Shown one piece after another: positions 1-11,804 of a DNA stretch of 64,000 nt. The notes beneath the pieces were generated by a model. It did not search any database, was not told the origin of the DNA, and saw nothing but the letters and a program-made list of their open reading frames with translations. This DNA comes from Chimonanthus salicifolius. Its lineage: Eukaryota > Streptophyta > Magnoliopsida > Laurales > Calycanthaceae. The translations under genes and the position numbers were made by a program. Position 1 is the first letter of the stretch. Each line of letters starts with the position of its first letter. Where the stretch lies: contig CM023542.1 in NCBI GenBank assembly GCA_013350335.1, forward strand, positions 7,860,025-7,924,024. Direction: 5' to 3'.

Positions 1-650
1 AGCTCTTAACATTTTATTTGGAGAGTTTGAGGCATAAACGCAATGATCACGTTTTGTCCTTAGGGATAGCACTATAAATCAGAAATAATCAATATACTTA
101 AGAAAGCAAAAGAGCCAACAATTACCAGTATAGATCAATACAGAAGTTAGAAAACGAAGGCAAAAATAACAGTTTCAAAAACTGACCATCATGCAAAGGG
201 TCAGGGCTGTGACAAACAATCATTTTTGCATGTGCAAACGTTTCTTCCTGCAGTTGCAGTAATCCAGTTGGATGAATAGAAAGGAAGTGCTTTCCAGGAA
301 AATAACCATTTCTCATCTTAGTTAACAAAGTGGTCGTTTTCCCAAAATAATAATAATAATTACTTTCTATGCACCCAGAGGAGTGTAAGGCTCACTGTCA
401 ATGCATGTAAAGAATAATATTTTCCGAGGAAATAGCCAGTATTTAGCCCAAATAAATTGAATATCATTTCTACTTTTAGTTAAAAGGGTCATTTTCTAAG
501 AAAGCACTTTCCTTTCCATGCGCCCAAATCTATCAAAAAGTTTTCCTATCTATGCCCTGAAAACCCATTTCATATCAATCAATCTTTCACAATAACAATA
601 ACAACAACGACAATTACGACAGTAGTAGAGATAGAGAGAGGACATATTAC

Positions 651-687
651 CGGAAAGAGGGGCAGAAACGGACTGAGTATCGGTCAT
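651..687 (-). CDS. First coding exon of a gene running off the left edge (partial, unidentified)
   Basis: On the minus strand an ATG at 687-685 opens a short exon reading MTDTQSVSAPLS plus one base, followed by a consensus donor (G|GTAATATG, intron starting at 650). The exon has a good acceptor upstream (pyrimidine-rich tract, then CTCCAG, first exon base 758), so 688-758 is 5' UTR. A further leader exon ends at 1006 with donor AT|GTAAGTG. In the spliced message the frame of this ATG is closed by a TAA at the exon junction, which supports MTDTQ as the true N-terminus. The rest of the gene lies left of position 1, so the product cannot be named. The peptide is too short for family assignment. 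Positions 1-650 would be its first coding intron. Confidence 0.45.
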
Positions 688-1110
688 GGTTTTGGCGGAG
701 CTAATGATGCGGGAGCGAGACAGCGAAGATGAAGGAATACGAAAGCATAAAAGTGATGCTGGAGAATGAGAAGAAACAAAGACTCAATTTAGATGCCTGG
801 AAAGGAAAGCAAAGTGCTTCCTTAGAAAATAAACCATTTTTAACTAAAATATGGAAACTCAGTTGAAAATGGATATTTTCCATGAAAGTACTTTTCTTTC
901 CTTCCAATTCACCCAAACAGAGCCAAATAGAAGCAACGGATTATTAATCAGTAGAGAAGATCAAAAGAGAGAAAGAGAAGAAGAGAAAGGGAAGTGAGCA
1001 CTTACATTATAAGAACGAAAGTGAGAGGAGTAACAGTGAGAGAGGGAAGTGATATGGAAATGGAAAAGCTGAGAAGTGTTGGCAGCCACACCAGACACCA
1101 TCTGCTGCAT
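684..1110 (-). other. Leader intron and spliced upstream ORF of the left-edge gene
   Basis: A reading frame opens at ATG 1110-1108 and runs 35 codons to the donor at 1006/1005. After removal of the intron 759-1005 it continues for 24 codons and stops at TGA 686-684. That stop overlaps the putative main start codon as ATGA. The resulting 59-residue peptide is rich in Ser, His and Phe. The splice sites are read from the sequence; translation of the upstream ORF is inference. Confidence 0.35.
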
Positions 1111-1219
1111 CCTCACTCTGCTCTCTTTCTTCTTCTTTCTTCCAACTTCCTTTACTCTTTTGCCTTTTATTACCTTAGGTCTCGCACTTGGTAAACTTTT
1201 TCCCACGACACTTTCCACG

Positions 1220-2390
1220 TGATGTAAAAATAATAATATTAGTAATTTGTATACTAAAAGTTTTACTTTTATTTAATTTTAAATTTGTAAAAATTAATAG
1301 TTATATTCTTCATAATTTTAAAATTAAAATTATATAATTTGAATTATTAATTAACAATAATTTTTTATATAGTACATCATATTTACATAGTCACTTATCA
1401 AATAAAGCCAACTCAATTATATAAAACTCATCATTTATTTAATGGAATGTCTTGTTAGAAAATCTCGCTTCTTATATTCATTAACCCGACTCGTTTAAAA
1501 AGTATGAACTTCAATTCAGAGTCGTTAGATAAAGGATGAAACAAAATTCAAAGGACAACAATGAAGACCGTTGCATCGAATTACTCAGTCTTCGTAGAAA
1601 TATAGCCTACTAGATAGAGTGGCAAGTTATTTGAAAAGTATTTCATTAAATATAGAGTCTTTAAAAAATCCACGTATGAGGAATTAGATAGAAAACATGA
1701 AATTAGAGATTAGAGGAGAATTGATAAATCTGGAATAATGGAGAAGTGGGCCACTTATTCTTTTCAAAATAATGTCATTGCTGAGCAACGAAGAGCTTGT
1801 TATTCTTGATTCTTTGTGTTCAGAAATTCCTTTGTAACTTAAGCCACACAATAAAACCTTTTTCAATTCTTTTATTAACTGATTTATATTTTGGATTCTA
1901 CTCACCCCGTGGTTGAGAACTACTGATTGACTTGTAAAACATTAAACAGGCCTGGTGAATCATGATCATTGCCCTATGTTCATCATTCTTGATCTTGTCG
2001 TTGAACTGAGGCACTGACTTCTTCTCTTAACAAAATAACAAAGAAATCATTGAATTAGAACATTTACCACCAATTATCAGATAGGGTTGAAAATCTCTCT
2101 TATTTGTTGAAAATGATTACAAATTCAGATTAGATTTTGAAGAGAAGATGAATGTGTTAAAATTCCAAATTATAGCAATTGGGTCCATCCTTGTTCTTGG
2201 TCTGAAAAATTGTATAAAAAGGAAATAAAATGCATCACATTTGATGTTGGATTGTTGGGTGAAAGTTCCATTATCTCCCATTTGATTGCTGGGTAGGCAC
2301 CTAGCCCAGGTTGTGGGCTTTGTTTCTTGGGCCTAATGCATGGCCGTTTCGGATTCCTCTTTTGGGCTCCCCGTTTTCTTTCTTGGCCCG
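1220..2390. other. Intergenic, AT-rich, no gene seen
   Basis: The region just right of the left-edge gene is its likely promoter on the minus strand; CACGTG-like sequence occurs near 1216 (TTCCACGTGATG). Further right I see only short stop-riddled frames and AT-rich sequence, and no recognisable domain. Confidence 0.5.
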
Positions 2391-2397
2391 AGATATG

Positions 2398-2568
2398 GGT
2401 GTAGCTGAACTGGTTGCCTCCTGTCTCAGTAAGTGGGAGGTTGCAGGTTCGAGCCCACATGACCTAACCTTAGTGTGCTCTAAGGGTAGTGAGTTCACCT
2501 ATGAGGATTTTGCGCTGGGTATCCCGCGGTTTTCCACACGTAAATTTAAAAAAAAAAAAAAAAAAACT
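2398..2568 (+). mobile_element. tRNA-derived SINE, copy 1
   Basis: The left end has a pol III box A-like block (GTGTAGCTGAACTGGTTG, 2399-2416). It is followed by a box B (GGTTCGAGCCC, 2446-2456), a short body and a poly(A) tract from about 2548 to 2566. A second copy lies at 52494-52660 with the same order of motifs. The two share long stretches such as TCTAAG and the GGGTTTCC/GGGTATCC region, so this is a dispersed family and not a tRNA gene. Confidence 0.7.
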
Positions 2569-3020
2569 AACCTATCATTTAAAAAAAAAAGTTCATTACT
2601 AGCTTTCAACTTACGCTAAGTGAAGCTTGACTGCTATTTTTCTATACTTTCAGAAAGTAAATAAGGGTCAAGTGTCGAACATATTCCTTCCAAAAAATGC
2701 GTCAAGTACGATGTGATTTTGCAACAGTATTTACGAAGAAGAGGAACTGAATATATTCTCGGCTGCTGGAAAGAAGAAAGTGATCAAAGCAGGAGGTGAC
2801 TGATTGCTTGTTCAATACAGAAGAACAATGGGTCCATACTGTCCAAAAAAAAAATTCTACAACGAAAAAACTCAAGACTCACCTTCCTGTCTCTTTTTGA
2901 AACCCCCCTTCCCTGTAGAAAAGAACTTAAATAATCTGTCCAAAACCCTCTCTCTTTGAGCCAGTATTGTCGTATTTTTTACTCCAATTTTATACATATA
3001 TATATATAACATACATTCAC

Positions 3021-3355
3021 CATTAGGACTGAGCTTTTAATCCAAAAGACTAGCTTGATAAGTGGACTGACACAGTCTCGTACAAGTCTTTAGTTTTCCC
3101 TCTCACAATCGATATGAGAGTTTGCACCCCAACAATCTTCCTTCTAGTGAGGCTCTCTGGCGGATAGAACATCGCTAACCATCCCTTTCTCTGAGTCCAC
3201 ATGTTGTGGCTTGGAGACCTAGCTTTGATATCACTCTTAGGACTGGACTTTCAGTTTAAAAGACTAACTTGATAAGTGGAGTGATCAAGTCCCATATAAG
3301 TCCTTATAGTTTTCTCTCTCACAAGTGATTTGAGATTCTCGTTCGCACCCCAACA
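3021..3355 (-). mobile_element. Complete TRIM retrotransposon (335 bp)
   Basis: Two direct repeats, 3021-3134 and 3235-3355, flank about 100 bp of internal sequence. Read on the minus strand each repeat begins TGTTGGGGTGC and ends near CAGTCCTA. The repeat at 3235-3355 is followed by GTGATATCAAAGC (3234-3222), a recognisable variant of the initiator-Met-tRNA primer binding site TGGTATCAGAGC. The purine-rich tract AGAAGGAAGA sits just before the other repeat. Flanking 5-mers ttcac (3016-3020) and ctcac (3356-3360) look like a target duplication with one mismatch. There is no coding capacity, as expected for a TRIM. Confidence 0.75.
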
Positions 3356-3545
3356 CTCACACCAATTAAAAATTGACTAAATAATCTATAAATGCACAAA
3401 ATTTTATCACAAACAACAATTTTTTAATACTTGATCTTAGTAGTCAAAATTACCAGACGTCTTTAACCCTCAATAACTTTGACATAAAGAGTATCATCAA
3501 ATTTATTTTTGCTACCTAAAGTTAATATTTTATGGATTTGACGAA

Positions 3546-4126
3546 GAATTTAGAGAAAAAGGGAAATAGGCCTAGTATACCAATATGTTTTAAGTTTTGA
3601 TATTTGATTTTGAATAAAATTAGAATTCGTGTTTATTTCTTGGATTTTCGTTGTCTAGTTAAATTTTTATTTAATTTCTATTAGAGCAAAATTCAAAGCC
3701 TCTTGAATTTTTATTTGATAATTTTGATATTATAACGTGAGATTGGGAACAAAAATAGGTATATAATTTTTAGTGGTTGAAAGAATCAAGCATCCTTAAT
3801 TCAAAGATGCCAAATGACTTGACCACTAAAATCAAGTAGGTAGAAATTGAATTTTGGAATGGGGTTTCGTCCAAATATAGCTAATGACGTCTATTTTTAA
3901 TTCATATGGTTTATTTTTTATGTGCATGACTAAAATTGGAGAAAAAATAAAATAGATTAGGTATGTCTATGCGTTTTGAGTTTTGATATTTGATTTTGAA
4001 TAAAATGAGAATTCAAGTTTATTTCTTAATTTTTTTTCTAATTTAATTTTTACTTGATTCTTATTAGAGTAAAATTTATACATTCTTGAATTAGTATTGG
4101 ATAACTATACTATTATGAATTAAGGT
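3546..4126. repeat. Diverged direct repeat of about 190 bp, two copies about 390 bp apart
   Basis: The block at about 3546-3745 is repeated at about 3936-4126. Both contain TTTTGATATTTGATTTTGAA, then ATTAGAG and a following AAAAT stretch, and a TTGAAT...GGATAA/TTGATAA segment. No coding frame or terminal motif was found. It may be the remains of a retroelement or a local duplication. Confidence 0.5.
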
Positions 4127-4199
4127 TACAAACATGAATAGTTATTCAATGATAATTTACGTTTTTATTTATGCACATTAGTGGAAAATTATAAAATGA

Positions 4200-6170
4200 G
4201 TTAATATCAATATGTTTCTAAAGAAGAGTTCATCAAGGAAAATCCATTTAAGGGATACTTCAAGATAAAATTCTTCTAAAGGTAAATCAAGTGAGTTCAA
4301 CGTTATAGATATTGCTCTTAGTCTCGGACTCAGGAGAGACTGAGTCCCAATTGTATCAATTTAGTGTAAGTAATAGGACTCACTTGAGTCATAAAAAAGA
4401 CTCAATAGAAGGCAAACTTCGAGTCAACTTGGGCAAGTTGACTTGGACTTGATTGACTTTCAAAGCTTCACTAAGATAAAGAACTTCAAAAGAGATCTCT
4501 CAATTAAAAATTTGACAATTTCAATTTCTTTGAGGAAATTAACAACATAGAAAATATATTAGATTTTGATTTGATGATACAGTAGTGTATAAGTTACTTC
4601 TACCAAAAACATTTTGGAAGCACTTTCAACAAAAACTGTATATTTTGAGGAATTTTCAAAAAAAAATTCCCTTGAAAATAGGATAAACATTTGTTATAAA
4701 TGAAAATTTGAGGGCAATTTATTTTAAAATATAGATTTAAATGGAGACCAGTGGATCAAATGGGTTTGATTGAATATGAGTTGATCATTTAATAAATAAA
4801 TAATGTATTCGAATCGAGTTGAGTCCGTAATTATTATTTTTTGATTTTACATGTACTTAACGTAAAATTCTCACGATAAAAAATAAATAAATCCACTCCC
4901 TTCAATACAATATCAAACTCTCAATGAGGAAATGCAATTCAAATCTTAAAAAATACTGTATGAACTTGTGTTTCTTTAGATAGAGAAATGTTCACTCTCC
5001 CTCTCTAGACCCACTAATAGAAAAATGGAAAATTAAGAATAAATAATTGGTTTGTAAAAAAAATAATAAAAGAAACACAAGTTCACATTAACGTGTTGAC
5101 TAGGGTCTATGCATGTCACAGTCAAAGGATAATGCCCGGTGCCATGCACATGGTGGGCACCTCCATTTCCCAATTTCCACCTCCTCTGAGGGACCCACAT
5201 TTTGACTTGCAGTTTCTGATGTGGGACCCAACAGACTAAAGGCCTGACTGTCTTGTAAAAACATTTTTCTTATCTACCAATATTTTCTATGCCCAATGTG
5301 GTCGGTCTATTTTGGTCATATAAGATAATTATATTTATATACAATTTTTATCAAAGATTTATATAATATAAATTAGAGTAGAGAACTTTAGAAGTTGAAA
5401 ACAAATTAAAATAATTACAATTAGAGATTTATAACATTTTTAATGTTCAAAAAATATGTAGGCATTGGACATCGTAAAGATGTATATATTATTTATCTTT
5501 GCCATATATTTATAATTGTTATGACTTCTTACATGTCATGGCCGCGACAAACAAGTCAAATTATTTCTGATTCCTGACAGTCTCTCATAAAAATGATTTG
5601 TTTAATTCATATGAAAAACGCAGAAAAGTCCTCTCTATTTTATTTTTCCCAATTTTCACCTTTTCATTCATTTTTAGTAATTAGTGAATTACTTACTACG
5701 AATGTCTGAGTCAACTGCATTCACATCTTTAATGAGTGCATGCAAGCATAGATGAGGAGAATGATAATATAATATTGAATAATTAGAGAAAGTATAATTT
5801 ATTTTTTGAATTAATGTGTGGGAGATCATGGAAATTCAATGTAAAATCTTTACTGGTGACACTCATTGCCTTTATAACACACCAAATGATAGCATGAATA
5901 TTCGAACTTGACGACTCTCATTTCTTAAGATTGAAGATTATTGGTTAAACTATGAAAAAAAGAAATGAATCCTCATGGAAAACAGGTGAAGTGACATGAT
6001 TAAGGGTAACTACTAATTAAAGCGTATGGACCTATTCTGTCCAACCTTAATCAAATGCTCCACTCTAAACATTTCTGTCATTAACATCAGGTTGGATAGG
6101 CCTAACACACTCCAACTATAATTGGTTATTCTATTGGTTCACTTAATATGAAAATAAGGGCTAAAAAAAT
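4200..6170. other. Intergenic, AT-rich; a GACTC-word cluster near 4310-4460
   Basis: No gene is visible. Around 4310-4460 the words GACTCA/GAGTC recur in both orientations (for example GGACTCAGGAGAGACTGAGTCC), resembling the clearer element at 19554-19738, but I could not find ends or a target duplication. The rest is AT-rich sequence without supported features. Confidence 0.4.
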
Positions 6171-6179
6171 GTCCAAAAT

Positions 6180-6415
6180 ATCTTATATCAGCCGAGACAT
6201 CTCGGGTTTTTTACGTCCGAGATATTTCGGCTAATATGACTGAGATCTCACCAATATCGGTTGATACAGTCGAGATTTGAAAATAAAAAAAGAGAGAGAA
6301 AAAATGTTGCCTGATATAATGAGATATCGACCGAAAAAAAATAGACCCGAGATCTTAGCCGAGACGCCGAGATCTCAGATCTACCGTTTTTTGGGCCCTT
6401 GGTCAAAATAGCTGA
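6180..6415. repeat. Foldback cluster of CGAGAT/ATCTCG and TCGGC words
   Basis: Short words such as CCGAGACATCTCGGG, CCGAGATATTTCGGC and GCCGAGATCTC are repeated in both orientations, which lets the segment fold back on itself. It resembles the TATCGGCCGATA elements elsewhere in the window, but the ends are not clear. Confidence 0.4.
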
Positions 6416-6603
6416 GAATTTTTTTAAAAAATCTGGTCAATACTGTAAGATGTAAATAACTGATGATGATGTAAAATTGTTTAACAGCAGTTCTAAGACG
6501 AGGATAGCTGGTTTTGACATCAAAATTTATCGTCCATTAGGAGACTTGAAAGAGATGTCATTAGGAATTTACTACTATTTTTTTAAAGTGAAAATAAGAG
6601 AAT

Positions 6604-9364
6604 TGTTAGCGTTTATTAGCGGAAATAATAAACACACCCGAAAATAATGTCGGAATAAAATCACACAAGCACAACACAATATTTACGTGATTCGGCCCAC
6701 CTTTGGCCTACGTCCACGGAGCGTGTAAATCCTTTTATTAAGAGAGATACAATTACAAGAGATATAATTGATGAGTAAAATATAATCCAAACCCGACTGA
6801 AAGAAAACCCTTCACGCTGCAGAGTATCTCCACTTTCACCCACGCTGTGTTAAACACAGATAGCAGAGAACTCGCCCTTTTGGCCACGACAGAGACTGCT
6901 TGCTGCAGCCTGATGTGTAGCAGCCCCGAACAGAGAAGTCTCTCTGGTTTCTCTTGCTGAAGTTTCTCTCTTAAATCAACCCCTCTTTGGTGAACAGTGA
7001 ACCAGCCACCAACACATACAACTGTATGTGTTTCCAGAATAGATCAAACCCAACACCTTACACACCACCGTGTGTCTTTCTTCAGCCTATGAAAAGAGAG
7101 CACTCTCAATTAGTAATCCTCTGTGGTGTGTATTGTTGCTGCCTATGGAAGACAGCAGATCCCCTTGATACCGTCTCTGAGCAATCCCTGCAATCCCTCT
7201 TTGATTGCGCTGACAAGTGGTATCAGTAGCTTTGGTTGGAGACCAGGGACTCGTGGGTGATCGGAATACAACACAATGGGCATGAGAGGAGTGCCGAACA
7301 CAAAGTTTGAGGTGGAGCGAGCACTAGACGAGACTGATGGCTTTGCTCGAAGGTGCAAGGTGATACACTATCACGTCAGGGTGTTGTAAGCAAATCAGAT
7401 CGCATTGCAGCATGAAGGACCTGATCGGTACAGACAGATTTGGGTCTGTCCATTATACATCAGCAAGAGGAAGAGGTGCTGCTGAATACGTACAACAACA
7501 GACAGGGGAGTGGCGTTGGTTTGGTTGGTGCACATAGCAGCAAATCAACGCAACAAGGTGGTTGCGCGTAGAAGGAAACACTGTCTGATTGGCGGTGCTC
7601 TGTAGCAGATCTTAACGGTGGCTTGAATAGCAATAGGCAGCAGCAAAAGGGGCTGCGCTAGTGGAAATCCCTACGTTGAAGGCAGCACACAGGCAGCAGA
7701 GGCACTGCTGCATGGAAGGTCAGCGTGTAAGAAGGAGTTCTCGGCCATGTGCTGTTTTCTGCCAGTGGGCTGATTGGTTCAGTCTATGCAGGAGATAGAG
7801 GCAGCCTTATAAAAGGATGGATCTGGAAGGGTTTTTCACATACAGTCCAGAGAGTTGAGTGAAACAGATTTGTCTTTGATCTATTCCAAGAAGCAGAGAC
7901 GTCGGAGGTATCGGCTCTGCAGATGGTGGGCAGTCCAAATACTACAGTGCAAATCTCGCTGTAGTTTGCATGTAGGAGATTGCAAACGTGATACAACAAT
8001 GTGGAGGAGGAGCTAAACAAAGAAATCGTGCATGCCAGCAGTGAGCAGCAGGAAGACGTTGCTGAGTTTTTTCAGTTGGGAAAAATCAGCAAGAGGGCCA
8101 GCTGATACTGAGAAGTCTGAGAGCTGGGAATTGTCTCTTACAGTGGGTTGATCGGTCTGCTGCACAATGCATTCACCAAGGGATGTGCTGCTAGAAGGTT
8201 GGCAGCGTGAGCGGTGCTCAGGCAGAAAAGCACAACACCAACGTTGGTTGCTTGGGAAGACTTTGCTGACAGTTGAAGGCAAAGGGGTTGCCAGTGAAAG
8301 TGAGTGCATGTGAGAAGACTCTTTGGGAAGCACGGTAAAACTCACAGACAAGATGGATTGCAAGTGGAGCTAAGCTGTGAACGGTCAATGTGCAATGGAG
8401 GTCAGTTGTCATTGGTCGTCTCCGAGGATTGGTGAATTCTCGCCAAGGTGGAGATTGTTGTTGTTGTGGCTTGATTCAACAATGTACCACCGAGATTTTC
8501 TCTCAGAAAATCAAGGTGGTGATGGCGTGAGGATTCTTGCCTTGCAAATTTGGGACGTGAGTTTGTGGAGACTCCTAATGCTATTAGGCAATTGCTTAAT
8601 TCCAGTCTTGGGTAGGTGCTGTAAACACGGCACATGAGAATAGCAATTGCTTTGTTTAAGGCTTATTCCCTCTATATATATCAAGGAATATAGGGGTGAT
8701 TAAAAGAAGCTCAACACACGGCAACTACATCAACTAAGATGTAGTTCTTGGCCGAGTGCTGCATGTGATGAGGGCCTGACATGGCCGCATGTAGAAGGGG
8801 TGTGTGGGGGATCACACCATCAACGGCAGATCTGATACTGTCTGGAGGACAGCTTGACGGCCGAAGAGGGGCAAAAGCAATAGTGCAATACCGCTGCAGA
8901 TCTGGGATTTCATATCTGTGAGTGGCAGCCAGCAGGAGTGCTGCTGGAGAGACGAAGCCCCTTCGCCAGAGCAGAGGTGGAGATCTGTGTGTGTGGGACA
9001 CACCATCATCGGATACGCTCGCGTTTGAGAAGCATGTCGAGATTGCTCGTAGGACGCAGGAAGCGTAGAGGGAGGAACACAGAAGTTGGGTTCACTATTC
9101 TGGGTATGAGAGAGATTCACATCAACTGAGAGGTGACGTCGATGTGTTATATACAAAGGGTGTACAAGAGGCTCGGGACTTCGGGTTTGGGCTCATGACT
9201 CAAGGGAGTCATCATTATTGTACATGTATTTCTTTCTCATTTATAGTGAATATTCTGTCGCTCCGTAGACGTAGGCCAGGTGGGCCGAACCACGTAAAAA
9301 TGTTGGATTGTGCTTATTTTATTCTGTTCGATTATTCTTGCTTATTCCGCTGTAAGCGCTAACA
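6604..9364 (+). mobile_element. Decayed non-autonomous LTR-type element with inverted ends
   Basis: The left end TGTTAGCGTTTATTAGCGGA and the right end (TCCGCTGTAAGCGCTAACA) are inverted copies. The match resumes about 90 bp in: TTACGTGATTCGGCCCACC then GGCCTACGTCCACGGAGCG on the left, and the complementary block with TCCGTAGACGTAGGCC on the right. Those blocks are typical of Copia LTR 3' ends. At 7207-7215 GCGCTGACA is followed by AG and TGGTATCAGTAGC (7218-7230), close to the initiator-Met primer site. About 80 bp further, TKFEVE-like codons recall the start of Copia Gag. The interior is GCAG-rich and has only short frames, so no working proteins remain. Two inverted LTR ends plus one primer site suggest a rearranged or chimeric element. 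Confidence 0.6.
7218..7230 (+). promoter_or_regulatory. Putative primer binding site (initiator Met tRNA)
   Basis: TGGTATCAGTAGC lies 2 bp after CGCTGACA, which mirrors the element start TGTTAGCG. It differs from the usual plant Copia site TGGTATCAGAGC by one inserted base. Confidence 0.5.
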
Positions 9365-10455
9365 AAAATTATAGAAGGCTCTACTCCTATAGAATGAACA
9401 AACAGTACAACGTGTAAGAGTAAAAGAAATCTAAATAATAAAGTAAAACTATTCTTCATACACCCCAATCAATAGCTGAAGTTAAAAATATTTCAAGTGT
9501 TGGTTTGTGCTTTTGTACTTCCAACTTTTGTTAGGAAATATGCCACACTTTTGACCCACATGTCTAAAAAGAACACGTGTGCTCCCACTTATCCTCCTGA
9601 TATTATGTACAAGGTTGACCGACCTCTACGGTGGGCTCTTCCTGTTGGAAGCCCAAGCAATAGTGTACCTCCGCCTTATTTGATTCTATAATCTCGCTGA
9701 AACTCCGAAATGACCGGCAACATTATATTGCTCTTGTTATGTACCACACACCCTATTTCCACGGGCCTTGGCCTATCCCTAGTAGCACCATCACTATTAA
9801 ATTTACAGAAGTCTAATTCAGATTTAGTTCAACGCACTTTAATTTTCTTCTTCCTTTTACTCCCTTTCATGCAGTTGTCTCGTGACAAATAAAAGTGCTC
9901 CAAATACCCAATTTTACTTTGAAGATCCACTATTTCTTTCCTTTCATAAAGACAAAAGGATCGCCGCACGGATCAGTGAAGGGGTCTCCTAGCCACTCTA
10001 ATACCATTTCTCTATTCCTCCCATCTATAACCAATGAGCAAGATGCTAAGATATGTTTCCTAGAGTCTTACACTTTTCTTAAACGTCTATTTTGCTGGAT
10101 CATTATTCATGACAGCAGAGCACCACATGAATGGAACCATCAGGGTATCTCAGTAGGTCCCAAGTCCCTGGCCTTAACATCATTTCATCAATTATCATAT
10201 CATGTCTACTCTTATTGAAAAAATGATACATGTGTTGAATTGAGATGGACAAATATGAAAAACCCAAATCTTAAAAATAAAAAAGAAGCCATTACTCTTA
10301 CCATGAACAAGCATTGTATAATTTAGCTACTGCAATGACTAAATTCCAGTTCTGAGTACACTCATCTTACTCTTTTGGGCCTTCAACAAATGCCCACAAA
10401 CATGGGCTTCATGGTCATTTCAATTTTATGCAGAAGAAAAAAACAGAAATTGATA
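9365..10455. other. Intergenic, no gene supported
   Basis: Several frames of 60-107 codons occur here, but none has a recognisable motif or splice context. Nothing further can be supported. Confidence 0.4.
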
Positions 10456-10456
10456 A

Positions 10457-10801
10457 AAGGTGATCATCTTAATGCGGGAATACTCTTTTAGTAGACACAG
10501 ATTTTTCGAATTTCCCACTTTACTCTCATCTACAGAAATTGGCTCACTTTTTCAGTGAGTGCATCGATGAGTGAACTGATTTACTGAAAAGTGAACCGAT
10601 TTATATGTAAAATGATCACGTCAGTGCACCGATTTGAACTCTCAAAAAATCGATATACCGATTTTCAAGTGATCCGATTAGTACAAATGTTCGGTATATC
10701 GATAAATGAACCGATTTTTACGGATGGATAAAAGGTAAAATAGAAGTTCACTAAAATTCGTGCTTCTTAAAAGATAACGTCAGTATTAAAATATCACCCT
10801 T
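10457..10801. mobile_element. MITE-like element with CGATTTACTGA/GTGAACCGAT words
   Basis: The ends are imperfect inverted repeats: GGTGATCATCTTAATGC on the left and GTATTAAAATATCACC on the right, each followed by a CTTTTA block. The body repeats short words around GAACTGATTTACTGAAAAG and GTGAACCGATTTA in both orientations. The element at 54441-54746 shares the block CTGAAAAGTGAACCGATTT and similar ends. No target duplication was convincing here. Confidence 0.5.
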
Positions 10802-11804
10802 AATAAAGATACTTATATTTTTTTATAAAAAACTATTAATCTTTTTTCATAGTGATATACCAAAAATGTTAATTTACCAAATATTATTATGGTATCTGAG
10901 GGAGGCAGCAGCTCCCAAGGCTCAACTTCCCGAGGCCTCTATATTTCAACGCTATCAAATCATGTGTACTCTTCCTGCTGGAAAGGAGAAAATCATTTAT
11001 ACTCTTGTCAATAAAAAATTATACATTTACAATATAAAATTATTGATGGGAAAACTGTAAAAGTGTGAAAGTGACAAACTCAAAAGTAAAAGATGCCATT
11101 CCTCACATCACCCATTTACAAATACTCACACTAGACCCATTTATATTTGTTCAAACGCCAGCTATCTTCTAAGGGATATTTAGTATACATAAATACAAGT
11201 TTTCCCGTAATTTCTATTTTATCCTTTTATCTATCGTACTGGAAAAATTTAAAATATAAAAAATCAGCTTACCAATCGAGTAGTTTACTAATTTTTGACA
11301 AGCCAATTTATTATTCACACGTGATTTAGAGAATTGATTTGACTGTTCACTGAATCACTCGTGAAAGACAAAATGGGCATTCATGTCTATATACATAAAG
11401 TATTCGCACAAGAATCGCTTACCTAGTTCAAATACACTCCTTTTATCTTTGTGGATCAGCTGATGGTCACTTTTAGTCATTTGATTACTGTTTTGTTAAT
11501 GTAAGAAAAAAATAAAGATGTTGATGGTTCAAAGTTACCTAGGCTGCTGTGCAATTTGACCAATTTTTTTTTACAACCTCCCACGTTTAAAATTCACTTT
11601 CTGTATATTATAATGAGAAATACTCTATTACATAGAACCTCACATGGGAAACCAGTTACATACTTGCAGTCATCCTCACTTTCTTCGGTTCAGTCATGTC
11701 TCTCTCTCTTTCAAAATTATTTTATTTATAGATAGACAGATCCATTCTTTGTCTTTCAGATCACTTGTCTCTTTCCTTCAGCAGAGAGAGAGAGACCCAG
11801 AGAG

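Noticed and set aside
2399..2470. tRNA gene
   Set aside because: Box A and box B are present, but the cloverleaf is not complete, the body continues to a poly(A) tract and a second copy exists: it is a SINE.
7784..9156. Multiple frames of 63-116 codons inside the LTR-derived element
   Set aside because: They overlap on both strands, have no Gag, protease, integrase or reverse transcriptase motif, and lie in non-coding element interior.
10866..11060. A 64-codon frame with an Ala/Pro-rich start
   Set aside because: No motif, no splice context, and another phase reads a Ser/Gly-rich peptide equally well; it cannot be supported as a gene.
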